Source of the DNA: Aplectana chamaeleonis | Lineage: Eukaryota; Nematoda; Chromadorea; Rhabditida; Cosmocercidae | Reading direction: 5' to 3' | Length of the DNA: 64,000 nucleotides | Assembly: GCA_029168955.1 (NCBI GenBank) | Contig: JAPDOI010000173.1 | Span: forward strand, 62,001-126,000 | The notes under the pieces: model-generated | Told to the model about the DNA's origin: nothing | Database searches by the model: none | What the model saw: the letters and a program-made list of their open reading frames with translations, nothing else | Position numbers and translations under genes: made by a program | Part shown: positions 24,401 to 35,153 of the stretch, in pieces | How the letters are laid out: each line of letters opens with the position of its first letter | How positions within the stretch are numbered: position 1 is the stretch's first letter

Positions 24401-24409
24401 AGCTACACT

Positions 24410-24730
24410 TCGGACCGAATTATATTATTCGAAAAATATTCGAATGATTCTTCGAATTTCGAATCATTCAAAATTCGAAATTCAAAACATTTGGTTTTCG
24501 AATGACACTCGTAATGCTCGAAAATTAAATATTTCGAAAACGGGCTTTCGAATACTTCGTAAAGAGCGGTTCCGAATAATATTCGAATATTTCGAAAACA
24601 GGCTTTTGTATAGTATTCCAAATTCGAATATTTAAAAAACAGGCTTCCGAATAATATTCGAAATTCAAATACTTTGAAGACCATATTCGAATTTTTGAAA
24701 TTCGAATAATCGAAATGCACAATCATCATT
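24410..24730. repeat. TTCGAA / AATATTCGAAT-rich array
   Basis: Palindromic words TTCGAA and ATATTCGAA recur every 20-40 bp. The ORFs on both strands (for example minus 24729-24403) are low-complexity products of this array. A related array lies at 26400-26720, and a looser one at 58240-58410. Confidence 0.7.
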
Positions 24731-25252
24731 TCATTAGAAGCCCTTCTTTTCTGATCAATCTTTTAAAGCGCACTCTATCAAAGCACCATCTTGACCTATT
24801 CACCGCACGCCTGAATCGGGGTTCTCACACGCTTGGATCGTGTGAAATATTGCGTCACCGTACAAGGTGCTCCATCGATGGGATAGGCTCTCTTGAACGG
24901 CCAGCCAATGTGAACCGTTTTTCTCTCGTTTTTGCATTTTTTATGTAGCTGGCGAGCGGATATGGACAGTACCAGGGTTTCAGCCTCCTAACTCCTCTCG
25001 TTCCAGAGAAGCAGTTACTTGAAATACGCACGGGAGCGATTGAGCTCACTAATCTACAATGACTACTCTGGGAACATTGGCTAAAAGTAGTCTTTGCGGC
25101 TGCAAAGGTTTGGTTGTGCTCAGGCGTTGTGAATTACGATTTGCGAATTACGAGGAATTCGAAAACTTACGATTAACGATTAACGAAAATAGAAAATTAA
25201 GTTACGCGCAGTCCTGCGCGGCGCGGAACTATCACTATTAGGGGTTATTTAT

Positions 25253-25425
25253 ACCTCCGCCGCTGAGCGGCGCGGCGAAGTATATCTCTGTAGTATTGAT
25301 CATGCGGCGCGGCACGATCGATATTGTAGGTTTGCACTTCGCCGCGCTGCTGGGCGGCCAAGGTATAAACGACCCCTTCGAGAATCACACAACGCCCGCC
25401 TTTCGGTGGCGGGAGTATAAACGTC
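25253..25425. mobile_element. GC-rich palindromic MITE (family C), plus adjacent half copy
   Basis: CCGCCGCTGAGCGGCGCGGC at 25255 onward pairs with the CACTTCGCCGCGCTGCTGGGC end near 25355, flanked by ATACC/GGTATAAAC. The centre GATCATGCGGCGCGGCACGATC is itself near-palindromic. A half end (GGTGGCGGGAGTATAAACG) follows at about 25400-25425. The same family occurs at 50040-50205, 56080-56215 and 56225-56365. Confidence 0.75.
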
Positions 25426-25431
25426 GTCCAA

Positions 25432-25630
25432 GGTCAATGGTATACATTGTCGCTGTCACGAGCAACAGTCATTTAGCACAAATGTGGGACCAGCATCGTA
25501 GCAATGGCACTATTCGCAGCGCACTGCGACAGCGACAGATTTAAAGGGTGGGAGGCGGTCGCGGTCGCTGTCGCTGTCGCTGTGCAGAGCGATACGACCT
25601 CGTGTCGCAAAACTATACCATTGGCCTGAA
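25432..25630. mobile_element. MITE-like element with GTCGCTGTCGCT core
   Basis: GGTCAATGGTATAC at the left end pairs with ATACCATTGGCC at the right end. The interior is rich in CGCTGTCG/CGACAGCG repeats. No coding capacity. Confidence 0.55.
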
Positions 25631-25912
25631 GCCCTTTTCATACCTTTTCTGCCGCGCAAAATGCCGTTCCTTAGGAAAATTGATAAAACGCGGCGGTGGC
25701 TGAAAAAACGTTTTCGATCGTTATTACCGCTATAGCGGCGTTTGCCGCGCTTTACTGTCTCGTTACCAGTTCCGATCGCGAATCGATTTCGCCAGCATTC
25801 TCATATGGAAAGAAGCTAGTTGCCAACTTCCGGCAAATTTTCCAGTAATCCGGAATACTGGCTTCATGTTAGCTCAAAACGGCATTTTACGCGGCGGCAA
25901 AAGGGCTTAAGG
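25629..25912. mobile_element. MITE-like element, about 32-bp terminal inverted repeats
   Basis: GCCCTTTTCATACC and GCGCAAAATGCCGTT on the left pair with AACGGCATTTTACGC and GGCAAAAGGGC on the right. It shares its left boundary with the preceding element, suggesting adjacent or nested insertions. Confidence 0.6.
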
Positions 25913-26007
25913 GTTTCAAGCTCGAGTGTTCAGCCCTGCCCCCCCCCCCACCGGAAGTCGCGCAAGCTCGGCGGCAGCAAATTTGCCTAGGCCGCGCTAG
26001 AGTCTCG

Positions 26008-26072
26008 GCGCTTGGGTGCAATAAGGCGCTTCCTCGGAAAGCGATAGTGGTGGTAAAGTCTCGCCTGAAGCC
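26008..26072 (+). mobile_element. tRNA-derived SINE copy 2 (tRNA-like head, degenerate)
   Basis: The segment GGTGCAATAAGGCGCTTCC-TCGGAAA ... TCTCGCCTGAAGCCAAGCG aligns with the tRNA-like heads at 37988-38059 and 38316-38387. It is shortened in the D-arm and lacks the GGTTCAATC box-B form (it reads TGGTAAAGTC). It is the most decayed of the four copies. Confidence 0.5.
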
Positions 26073-26399
26073 AAGCGTCATGTGCTAAACGCGCTTTCGG
26101 AGAATACGAATACTCCGGCGGCTATGGCGGAGCGGATTAAAATAGGTCCTAACTTTGCCGAGCAAGCAAAATCTGTAAGCACTAAAGTTAATTATTATTA
26201 TACCAAATACAAAACCAAATGAAATTGAAGACCGATCAATAATGAAAATGACGAAAAAATTGTTATGACGGAGCGGGAGTCACGCGCGTGCCGTATGAAT
26301 AGCGCCTGACATTATGGTAGGTCGATGAATGTTTCTAAAAAGTGATAGTCTCAGTACACACACCTCAAAACCAATTTTTAAAATCGGACTATAATTCTT

Positions 26400-26720
26400 G
26401 AATTTGAGAAAATTTATCCGGAAAATGGAAAAATTATTCTCAAATTCAAAAGAATTATTCGAAAAATCGAAAATTTTGATTTTCGAATGTACTCGAAAAT
26501 TTGAAATTCGAAAAATCAGTTTTTTGAATGTATTCGAAAATCCGAAACTCGAAAAATACCATTTCCGAGTTTATTCGAAAATTTGAAATTCGAAAAATTT
26601 GAATTTCAAGTATATTCGAAAATTTTGAAATTCAAAAAAATTATTTTCGAATATATTCAAAATTAGAAAAAAAGAATGATTTTTGAATATATTCGAAAAA
26701 ATGGTTTAGCCCAAGTATAA
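26400..26720. repeat. TTCGAA / ATTCGAAAAT-rich array
   Basis: AATTCGAAAAATTTGAA-type words repeat about every 30-40 bp. This is the same style of low-complexity array as 24410-24730. Confidence 0.7.
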
Positions 26721-26724
26721 TGTA

Positions 26725-27848
26725 AGCCCACGATTTTGAGGTACCCTTCAAAGTTAAGGTATCATGTTCAAATTGGAATAGGATCGACCTGCATCCATTT
26801 CCAGCCCCCCCCCATCCAAAAATGAGCTCCCTAGCTCAATTTTGAGTGCACCAACATGATCGTTTACGCCGTCTGAAAAAAGTAGATTAACAACAAAAAC
26901 GCGCAGTCTTTCATTCTTTACTCGAGAACCAGTGAACCGTTCTAAACCATTTTTGGTTACACCCAACTTTTTGCGCTCTTTTTAATGCAGTTTAGCTCTG
27001 ATTTCTACGTTCCACAACAACAGAAGCGTTTGGTGTGTGGGATCTGCAGAGAACTCTGCTGAAATTCATCCTCAACTCATTGGTTCACCTAAAATGAATT
27101 CGGGCTTTTGTCCCTAGAGTAGCTCTCCTACGGATCGCGCTTCACGTTTTTTTTTCAGTTGTCTGCCAAATTTAGCCTATTTCTCTGAAACATAAGGCGG
27201 AAATAATAGCCGAAACTGGGCAGAAGAGCGAAAAGCAGAAAATTCCGCCTATCCCTTGTCTTTGGTTTGCAGGGAAGTGAGGTTAACAAGTGGGTATTTC
27301 GGACAAGAGGTGATGGTCACAGTAACTTTCTTGGTGTACAAGGTGATCACGTAGAGCTTTCGGATTGATTAGGGCGGGGGGGGGGGGGGATTCGCAACGT
27401 GCTTGCTTGAGGAATAATGGTATTACAATCACTTCAAGTTTTCAGACCCCGCTAACGCATCGTGGGGCTGGGCTCCGAAAATTCATGTTCTTTCGTGAAA
27501 TTTTGGTTAGGTAAACATTCGGATCCGACATACCGTTCAATATTCATTTCACAAGCATATAATGAATGTCTCGAGCACGATCACATAAGAGGAAATAGGA
27601 TCCAAAGGGTCATATCAGAATTTTTCGCAGCTACTCTATATGAACATCACCATTTCGTGTTTCCACCTTCAAATTACATAAGTCAACAAGCATACCCATG
27701 ATGCAGTGCAGTAATAGAAGTGAAAGGAGTCTTATTCCTCCGCCGCACTTTCATTATCTGTATACGCTAAATGCACAAGAGGAAACAATGCTGGAGAGAA
27801 ATCGCTCCAAGAGAATGTATCGCCCCTCAAAAATACTTTGGAAATCAT
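26725..27848. other. No gene seen; flank downstream of host-gene stop
   Basis: No recognised coding signal. A C9 run lies at 26805-26813 and a G14 run at 27376-27389. The part next to 27849 should contain the 3'UTR of the minus-strand host gene. No canonical AATAAA was found on the minus strand near the stop; GAATAA occurs near 27735. Confidence 0.4.
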
Positions 27849-27926
27849 TCAACTGTCGTTTGATTTCCGAGCTTTGGCTTCCGCAGACCTTTTCTTCGTT
27901 TTCTTGAGCGTTGAGGAACTTTTTTC
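27849..27926 (-). CDS. Host gene, terminal exon with stop
   Basis: Acceptor TCTCTTCTAG is followed by 25 codons and TGA (27849-27851). The peptide starts EKSSSTLKKTKKRSAEAK and is strongly basic. It is entered in phase 0, as required by the upstream exon. A basic, Ser-rich tail could bind nucleic acid, membrane or microtubules, but nothing identifies it. A longer ORF in another frame (minus 27969-27754) crosses the splice site and is rejected in favour of this phase. Confidence 0.65.
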   Translation of the reverse strand, partial: EKSSSTLKKTKKRSAEAKARKSNDS

Positions 27927-27995
27927 CTAGAAGAGACTTGAGATTGAATTCAATGGAATCACAAATCAAAGTATAAAATGTCTCAAAGAAAAAAC

Positions 27996-28126
27996 CTTCG
28001 GATTTCCATCAATTCGTGTTTCTTTCACTTCCGGCTGCTCACTGCCCTGTCTACTGGACCGCGAAAGGCTGCGCCTCACTCTTTCAACGAGCTTCGATCC
28101 CATGTTTTTAAATGGATTTCTCCCTC
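27996..28126 (-). CDS. Host gene, penultimate exon (Ser/Arg-rich)
   Basis: Acceptor CTCATCTTCAG and donor AAG/GTTTTT bound 131 bp. Entered in phase 1 from the previous exon, it reads GGRNPFKNMGSKLVERV and then RRSLSRSSRQGSEQPEVK. The RRSLSRSSR cluster looks like a basic phosphorylatable linker (inference). The upstream intron is 57 bp, typical for a nematode. The family is unknown. Confidence 0.72.
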
Positions 28127-28183
28127 CTGAAGATGAGATATGCACATTTTGATATTCGTCTAAGATTTTGAACAGAATCCTAC

Positions 28184-28274
28184 CTCGTGGAAGAGTTGCA
28201 TAAACTGACTCCTCCGACGACTTCACATGACTACTACTGCTGTGCTGAAGGACATATGACGTGTGCGGCTCAGT
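28184..28274 (-). CDS. Host gene exon
   Basis: Acceptor CCAGTTTGTCTTCAG and donor CACGAG/GTAGGA bound 91 bp entered in phase 0. The peptide begins TEPHTSYVLQHSSSSHVK and ends SVYATLPR, with one base passed to the next exon. The next exon upstream in the model is 8.25 kb away at 36525, and the intervening intron carries the Penelope pair and several MITEs. Confidence 0.7.
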
Positions 28275-28657
28275 CTGAAGACAAACTGGGTGAGGTCTAC
28301 TTCAGCGGAAAACGGCGATTGTGCGGTTGCGTATTCCCACTAAGCATACTGTAGATTGCGCCATATACGACGGCAAAGTTGCAGTTTTCCCTCAAAGCTT
28401 GAAGAAAAAACTTTGAGACATTGAAGAACGGTGAGATTTCTCCCACAAACTAACACTATCAATACAGCTGAAATCATCACCACGGATTCACGCAGAAATT
28501 ACAAGAAGAATAAATTCCAACTGTCATCTTCATTTTTTGTAATTTTCGCTCTTTCTTGATATTCCTGTGTGTTTCAATAATGAAGGCCAAGTGTATTTTT
28601 AATCCTCCAGGTTCGACTCTCGATGAACCTCGGCATTGCAAGTCAGTAGCAGTTGTT
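28275..28657. other. Intron sequence, no gene seen
   Basis: A possible minus-strand exon ending near 28351 (peptide TLPSYMAQST) was considered and not adopted, because its only acceptors give a stop or the wrong phase. Otherwise AT-rich intron up to the Penelope fragment. Confidence 0.4.
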
Positions 28658-29811
28658 TTGTTTAACTGGACCACGAGGTTGGTAGATGCTTTATTGGCTT
28701 ACGCACGTTTCGGCGGGATCGCAGTCTTCAGAGCCTGAAAGGATCACATCAGAAATGTGCTTATTCGGCCAAATGTCGACTAAACCTTACTGAAACTCGT
28801 GAGAAAATTTTTCCAAAACATGGTCAATAACAGGAAAACTAAGAAATTACCGCACCTTGCCAGGAAACACGCTAGAGGACCAGCAGCATAGAAACGGTTG
28901 GCGGAAAGTGGAGCACGGGACGAAACCACTACCTCTCGACGTTAGAATGCGAGTCTGAGGTAGGGCTTGAGCTCTCCAGCTATATATAGGCAGTCCCCCT
29001 TCCGATTGATTTTTGGGTCGCTCGCCTGGATCCAAGATGCCTCCAGGGTTTTTCTGGCAGGGGTATCGGTTTCCCGCGCAATTATCTCGACCTTGACGTG
29101 GTAATCATCGCCGTTGTGGGCGTTGACACGGTGACACCCCAGAACTGTTGATACCCGCAGTTTATCCTTGCCGTCTAAGTGCTCTTTGATTCTAACCCAG
29201 AGCGGCCGCGAAGTCTCACCAATATATTGCTCGTCGCACAGCTGGCACGAGATTCTATAGACCACACCGCATGCAGTGCAATCTCCCTCTCTACCAGTTG
29301 GACAGACCACACATTTGGGAGTTGTGCAAATACGGTCGTATAGACGGTTTCGAATAAGGCGGTTTCTGAGGTTATTTGAAGGGATGTCAGCAATGGTGAC
29401 ACAGGTTTCCAGACCGGCTTTGCGTAGGCATTTTCGCAGAGATTTGCTCACTTCATCCGAAATGAAGGGCAATTTTAAAGAAATTTTGCCATCAACTGCT
29501 GATTCCTGCTCTTCGCGAAGTGCGGCTGAGCCTCTGGATCTGCGCAGGGCCACACTGGGGGGATATCCGTTCAGAGTTGCAATTCTATGCGCCATTTGAA
29601 CCGATTCTTTTCGTTCGTTTTCTCCAGTACAGACGCAATTCGCTGTTCGGTACATATTTTTAATAACTGCCCTTTTCGTTTGTGATGGGTGTGATGATTG
29701 GTAATGCACAATTATATTTTTGTGACTTGGTTTACTCTGAGAGAATCCCCCGCGATAGTTCACGGATAGATTCCCCTCGGTTTCTGGTAGGGGCCGAGAG
29801 GATACTAGCAT
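28658..29811 (-). mobile_element. Penelope-like element fragment A (GIY-YIG endonuclease)
   Basis: The minus-strand ORF 29811-28942 (289 codons) ends in a GIY-YIG endonuclease. It shows the Cys pattern CVVCPTGREGDCTACGVVYR, the core CQLCDEQYIGETSRPLWVR followed by IKEHLDGKDK, and a late catalytic-type Glu in KTLEASWIQASDPKINR. In Penelope-like elements this domain follows the RT, but here the RT is absent, so this is a 3' fragment. Bases 28658-29699 are about 95-98% identical to the inverted copy at 30571-31603. The ORF upstream of 29699 is not shared. The nuclease frame has no stop. Confidence 0.85.
28707..28731 (-). ncRNA. Hammerhead-like core in Penelope 3' region, copy A
   Basis: On the minus strand, CTGAAGA (28731-28725) and GAAAC (28711-28707) bracket a short GC hairpin, as in a hammerhead CUGANGA-stem II-GAAA core. 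One extra base precedes stem II, and the expected cleavage-site pairing is imperfect. Ribozyme activity is therefore doubtful from sequence alone. Penelope-like elements are known to carry hammerheads. Confidence 0.3.
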
Positions 29812-30165
29812 GGGGCTAACGCGGAACGATCGCGAGATTCTGCCAGTGTCAAACCGAGAGCGTACCGCGTTCGTTCATCGATGCTCCCACGATGCTCTTT
29901 AGCGGAACCGCGAGGAATCGAGCCTGGGCCTACCACGGAACAATCGCGAGATTCTACCAGCTTAAACCTGAGGGCAAATCGTGTCTATAAATTGATGTAT
30001 TCGGGTTGTTACATCGCGGAACCGCGATGAACCGAGCCCGGAACTATCGCGGGACGGTCACGAAATCCTGCCAGCCTCCACCCCTGATAGTACCGCATCC
30101 ATGCCCTCTCGATGTTTCACCCGAGCGAGTGTTGCCTATCAGGTCAGCACGAAGCTATAAGGTAT
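29806..30165. repeat. About 116-bp tandem repeat, three units
   Basis: Units begin near 29806, 29919 and 30038 with GGCGGAAC-ATCGCGAGATTCTGCCAG-like phrases (GAACGATCGCGAGATTCTGC, GAACAATCGCGAGATTCTAC, GGACGGTCACGAAATCCTGC). They fill the spacer between the two inverted Penelope fragments. Confidence 0.65.
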
Positions 30166-30214
30166 TGCCCTTGCCGTATTCCGTGCTGCTTTACAAATCT
30201 GCACATCATGAGAA

Positions 30215-30460
30215 CGCGGAACCGGGGGGAAACGATCACGGTACCATTGCGGATCGCGAGTGCACCACGGTACCAGCGCGGTAAACCTCTCAACGATCGC
30301 GGTACCATCACGGTGCGAGAACGAGAATGCCAACGGATGAGTCAATTGGGTAACTATGGCGGAACGAACGCGGATCGCGGGACTAGGGGGGGGACGAACA
30401 CGGTACTATCGCGGATCACGGGAGCATCACGGTACTAGCGCGAGAGATTCTCTCAAAGTA
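30215..30460. repeat. Short tandem repeat, ACGGTACCATCGCGGATCGCG words
   Basis: Variants of CGGTACCATCGCGGATCGC recur about seven times at 20-30 bp spacing. It continues the GC-rich spacer between the Penelope fragments. Confidence 0.6.
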
Positions 30461-30570
30461 CGATACCATTTTGTGGCGAAAATGCCCCTCAAAAATTTTA
30501 TCTCAACATTTAGGAAAGGAAGCCAGTCTACCACCGGTTTTTTCCGGGTAAATTTCACATTTTCCGAATC

Positions 30571-31603
30571 ACACCCATAACAAAGAAAAAGGGCAGTTAT
30601 TAAAAATATGTACCGAACAGCGAAATGCGTCTGTACTGGAGAAAACGAACAAAAAGAATCGGTTCAAATGGCGCATAGAATCGCAACTCTAAACGGATAT
30701 CCCCCCAGTGTGGCCCTGCGCAGATCCAGAGGCTCAGCCGCACGTCGCGAAGAGCAGGAATCAGCAGTTGATGGCAAAATTTCCTTAAAATTGCCCTTCA
30801 TTTCGGATGAAGTGAGCAAATCTCTGCGAAAATGCCTACGCAAAGCCGGTCAGGAAACCTGTGTCACCATTGCTGACATCCCTCCAAATAACCTCAGAAA
30901 CCGCCTTATTCGAAACCGTCTATACGACCGTATTTGCACAACTCCCATTTGTGTGGTCTGTCCAACTGGTAGAGAGGGAGATTGCACTGCATGCGGTGTG
31001 GTCTATAGAATTCCGTGCCAGCTGTGCGACGAGCAATATATTGGTGAGACTTCGCGGCCGCTCTGGGTTAGAATCAAAGAGCACTTAGACGGCAAGGATA
31101 AGCTGCGGGTATCAACAGTTCTGGGGTGTCACCGTGTCAACGCCCACAACGGCGATGATTACCACATCAAGGTCGAGATAATTGCGCGGGGAACCGATAC
31201 CCCTGCCAGAAAAACCCTGGAGGCATCTTGGATCCAGGCGAGCGACCCAAAAATCAATCGGAAGGGGGACTGCCTATATATAGCTGGAGAGCTCAAGCCC
31301 TACCTCAGACTCGCATTCTAACGTCGAGAGGTAGTGGTTTCGTCCCGTGCTCCACTTTCCGCCAACCGTTTCTATGCTGCTGGTCCTCTAGCGTGTTTCC
31401 TGGCAAGGTGCGGTAATTTCTTAGTTTTCCTGTTATTGACCATGTTTTGGAAAAATTTTCTCTCGAGTTTCAGTAAGGTTTAGTCGACATTTGGCCGAAT
31501 AAGCACATTTCTGATTTGATCCTTTCAGGCTCTGAAGACGGCGATCCCGCCGAAAAGTGCGTAAGCCAATAAAGCACCTACCAACCTCGTGGTCCAGTTA
31601 AAC
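30571..31603 (+). mobile_element. Penelope-like element fragment B (GIY-YIG endonuclease), inverted partner of A
   Basis: The plus-strand ORF 30608-31321 (237 codons) encodes the same GIY-YIG nuclease as fragment A: CVVCPTGREGDCTACGVVYR, QLCDEQYIGETSRPLW, TLEASWIQASDPKINRKGD. About ten residues differ between the copies. The RT domain is absent here too. The two copies are head to head, with about 0.87 kb of GC-rich tandem repeat between them. Both frames are open, which is notable for truncated copies; this may mean recent duplication, gene conversion or selection. Confidence 0.85.
31532..31556 (+). ncRNA. Hammerhead-like core in Penelope 3' region, copy B
   Basis: CTGAAGA (31532-31538) and GAAA (31552 onward) bracket CGGCGATCCCGCC, which can pair GGCG with CGCC. 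Downstream GTGC and GCAC could form a stem III ahead of a CTA triplet. The single extra base before stem II and weak stem I make this a candidate only. Confidence 0.3.
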
Positions 31604-32410
31604 ACTTCAAAAGTAATATACAAAACTTTGAAAGTTAAATACAAAATAGATCTTATTTCTTGATGATTTTCGATAAAATTTTGTGAACAAATGTCTTTGG
31701 AAACGCGGAGTTGAATGGTTACAGTGCCGGTTGATGGAATTTCGCGTGGACATTGATATCAGAGCTTTGAATGTGTTGCTAAAATTATAGTACGCACTGT
31801 ATATTCGTTTCCAATTGAGCCCAATCGAGTACGATCTCCGCGTCTCCGTGGTGCTCAGCGTACACATTCAAGCCACCACACAGTATCTGCCTTACAATAA
31901 AGGCAGTATACAAGTTGAAAAATTTGTCGAGATAACAACGTTACCGGGGTCGTATGGCTTCAACTAGAGCGCTTACGGTTTTTGGAGCGTCAGAAACGAG
32001 TAAAAACAATTATAAAAAACCAAACCTCTCCAGCCGCTTCGCGGCTGGAGCGATTTAGTCACATCGGACCAGAAAATTTCTCAGTCTCCGCCCATTCGCA
32101 TTGCAGATTCCACACCCAATACGAACTCATCCAGATCATTTGTTCGACTACGGTGACTTTTGCTAGTTTTTGAACCTTCCGAAGACTTGATATCTTGTAC
32201 AGACCGTAAAAGTCTGTCAGCTTCGCTATCCCAACTTTCACTGTATAAAACAAAACGACCCCTATCTCCATTTCCATCCGATTTTCGTCAACTTCCCATA
32301 CTACCAGCTTCAAACCTTCGATTCGTGTCATAAAATCGATACCGCTTTTGATAGTGTAACCGACAACTCTCATCTCGAAGATCTATCTACCTTGTTGCTC
32401 GCATTCTAGT
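31604..32410. other. No gene seen; perfect 10-bp hairpin at 32028-32050
   Basis: Intron sequence. CTCCAGCCGC-TTC-GCGGCTGGAG is a perfect 10-bp stem with a 3-nt loop. No exon with proper borders was found. Confidence 0.5.
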
Positions 32411-32861
32411 TTGAAGGCAGGGTTCGCGATAAAAATAACTTCCGAGCTCTCTTCATGAGAATGTAGATTTGGCCATCACAAAAGTGAAAATAAATGAAAA
32501 AACCCGGAAATTCGCGGGAAAAACGCTCAAAAACAAAGTATAACGGCTAATTACCGGTGTCGGCCGGCCCCCTAATTAACGCGATTTTTATTAATGCTTG
32601 CTTCTCCGCCATTTATTTTGCTGTTAAAGTAATTAGTAGTCCCCAGAATTGTTTAGAAATTAGTTTAAAAGCAAAATAAAAGTTAACAAAACAGGGTTTT
32701 ACACAAATCTCGATATCTGGGGGCGGGAGGACACCAAGCCATAACTTGTTCCTAAGCGTTTTTCCTCCAATTTTTTACTCATTTTCACTTTTGTGATGGC
32801 CAGATCTACAATTCCATGAGGATAGCTTTACAACCGATTTTATCGAGAACCCTGCCTTTAA
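32411..32861. mobile_element. MITE, AGGCAG termini, TTAA-type flanks (subfamily 1)
   Basis: The left end TTGA-AGGCAGGGTTCGCGAT pairs with the right end ATCGAGAACCCTGCCT-TTAA. The arms also share TGGCCATCACAAAAGTGAAA about 60 bp in. The same subfamily is at 47346-47779. No coding capacity. Confidence 0.85.
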
Positions 32862-33619
32862 TCATGTTATGTATTTCACTGTCCTTTTTTTGAAACGACC
32901 AATCTATTCAATCACAGAAAATTGGTACTTAGAAAAAACCGGAAAAGCTATGGAAAACTGAAATTTGAAACTCTGAATACGTCTGGAAGTCCGAGATTCA
33001 GAGAAGTCGAATTTCGACACCGGGCATTGTCGAGGATGCCAAAAATTCGGTGTTTGTTGAGTGTATTCAAAAGAGAAACAAAATGGCTACTGAAACACTG
33101 GAAAAAACTCTTGTCTGGAGATACATGATTTCTTCTGTTCTCACTTTCTGTCCTTGCAGTGTTTCCACAATGAATCACTTCAGTATTTGAACAATCACCT
33201 GAAATGTTCATGGCTATTTACAGTTCACCACAATTTCTTGAACGTAAACTTTGCTTCAAGTGTTTACATTTCCGGGCATGGAAACAAAACAATAAATATT
33301 AAAATCAAGGAAAATTCGAGCTTTGAAATTCTAAAAAAAACTTGAGAAACAAAATATCCTTGTGAGCTGAGCGGAGCGGATCATGATTTTTACTCGCAGA
33401 CGGCCTAACTTTGCGCCTCCCCCCCCGCGGTCTGCCAAGCTGCCCCCCCCCCTCTTCCCACAGTGGGATCATCCCAGTGTAGGCTTGACCCTGGACATGA
33501 GTCAAAATCAGACACGTGCGAAAAAATCATTTTCAAAAACAGAAGACCGAGCTTTTGAAAATCATTCAATTAACCTGACGTAAATTTCCGAAAATCTTGA
33601 AACGGGCCCCAAACACGTT
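32862..33619. other. No gene seen
   Basis: AT-rich intron sequence with C8 and C10 runs (33419-33426, 33443-33452). No exon was recognised. Confidence 0.45.
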
Positions 33620-34174
33620 TTGAAGGCAGTGGTCACGATGAAAAGCGTTATCGAAAAAACTACAAAAATCAGCTTAGATCAAAAACAGCTAAAAAACTAT
33701 GGAGGTAGCGCGGTGAGAAACGGGCTACAATTAGAGTTTCTAGGGCCCAAAGAAGCCAGTTCGTGCACACGTGCACAGCGATGACGAAAAAGATCGCAGT
33801 CTCATGCCGAGCAGTCAAAAATCATCGACATTCAGAGGACCATATAAATGCAAATTCAACGAATAAAAACAGTTGAACAATGATAGCATCACTTCAGTCA
33901 ATGTTTTTGACTAGATGTGTACATAAACTCGAAGGTTCATTGATTGAAATTCAATTTTATGATAGCTGATGTTTTTGATATAAGAGGTCATCGATGCCTA
34001 TGATGTGGAGTGGGCTCGTCCACCATCAAAAGACAAGAAGGTTCAGGTTTCAAATTTGGCCCAAAAGAGTAGTTTTTCGCGATTTTTCCTTATAGGTCCT
34101 ACTCCTCGAGACCCAGAAAAGGATTTGGATTGAAAAAGACGACAAGCATATTTGATCGCGACCACTGCCTTTAA
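33620..34174. mobile_element. MITE, AGGCAGTGGTC termini, TTAA-type flanks (subfamily 2)
   Basis: The left end TTGA-AGGCAGTGGTCACGAT pairs with the right end ATCGCGACCACTGCCT-TTAA. The left 80 bp matches 62997-63076, where a mariner element has inserted. No co-located ORF resembles a protein. Confidence 0.85.
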
Positions 34175-34469
34175 GCAAACAACCTAAAGCCCCCATGAAA
34201 CCAGGAAATTAGATTTATGATTTAGCAGATCCTCACAACATGCATCAGTTAGTTTGGTTCAGCGTCACAGCGGAAGAGCCCTAGATATCAGGTCCTAAAA
34301 AATTTAGTAGGACAGGGTAAGCAGTCAAGTCCACGACTGTGGGTAAGGGCTGTAACTGAAGCACTGAATCCATTTTTGAAGATCTGAGTTATACCCGAAT
34401 TTCGAAAAAATAGAGTTCGATAAGTTTTGAGATTCGCTCTTTTGAATCTTCTCAGGTAAAACTATGTAG

Positions 34470-34720
34470 TTGTCCAGAATCGGACGAATAGTTGGCGAGA
34501 ATCATTCGACAATCGAGACGTTGTCCAGAAAGTTGATAGAAGTTGTTGAGAATTCCGAGGTTCGCAGTATTTGTCGAGAATCGCGGCCGATTTGTTCAGG
34601 ATTTCAGAAAAAGTTGCCGAGAATTCGGGGGAACATGTGTTTGCCGAGAATTCGGACAGATTTCACGACTACTCCTTCCTAAATTGAGAGGATGTTTCGA
34701 GTATGTCGAAAATTTCCCAA
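34470..34720. repeat. Degenerate minisatellite, GTTGTCGAGAATCGG words
   Basis: Variants of AGTTGTCGAGAATCGGACGA recur about every 25-35 bp. The same word array lies at 36180-36345. The 167-codon ORF at 34543-35046 starts inside this array and is not supported as a gene. Confidence 0.6.
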
Positions 34721-35153
34721 GAATTCAGGACCTCATTTCAGAACTCTCTGTACACCACATTATTCGAATGTTGCGACTGCTGTTTTGTTCTTTTCTTTTC
34801 GTGTGGGACCTCTGTTGTTTTTTCTTTTTTTTTCTCCATTCTTCTAACTGGTTATCAGTTATAATGTATTGCACCGATTTCTTGAATATCAAACTAGTTT
34901 TTTGGAATTTTTATCTTCTCAAAAAAGCGAACATACCAAAACACGGGATTTTTATGTTAGTGAATGATCGGTACTTGCAGCACTCGGATTTAAAATATAT
35001 TATGCAAGAAGTTACCCAAGAAATAGCAGAACAACTTTCGGAATAAAGACTGCTAATTCGATTAAATCTCGAATGATTTAGTTCTGACCGAAATTTGCTA
35101 CTCTAAACTTTGCAATGGTTGTTTAGTATTATAATGACGTACAGTATGTGGAC

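Noticed and set aside
28310..28355. Extra host exon ending TLPSYMAQST before 28274
   Set aside because: Available acceptors give a stop or a phase that does not match the exon at 36525.
34543..35046. 167-codon plus-strand ORF, or a terminal exon at 34982-35046
   Set aside because: The N-terminal half is minisatellite and poly-Phe. The acceptor before HSDLKYIMQEV is plausible, but no upstream exon was found.
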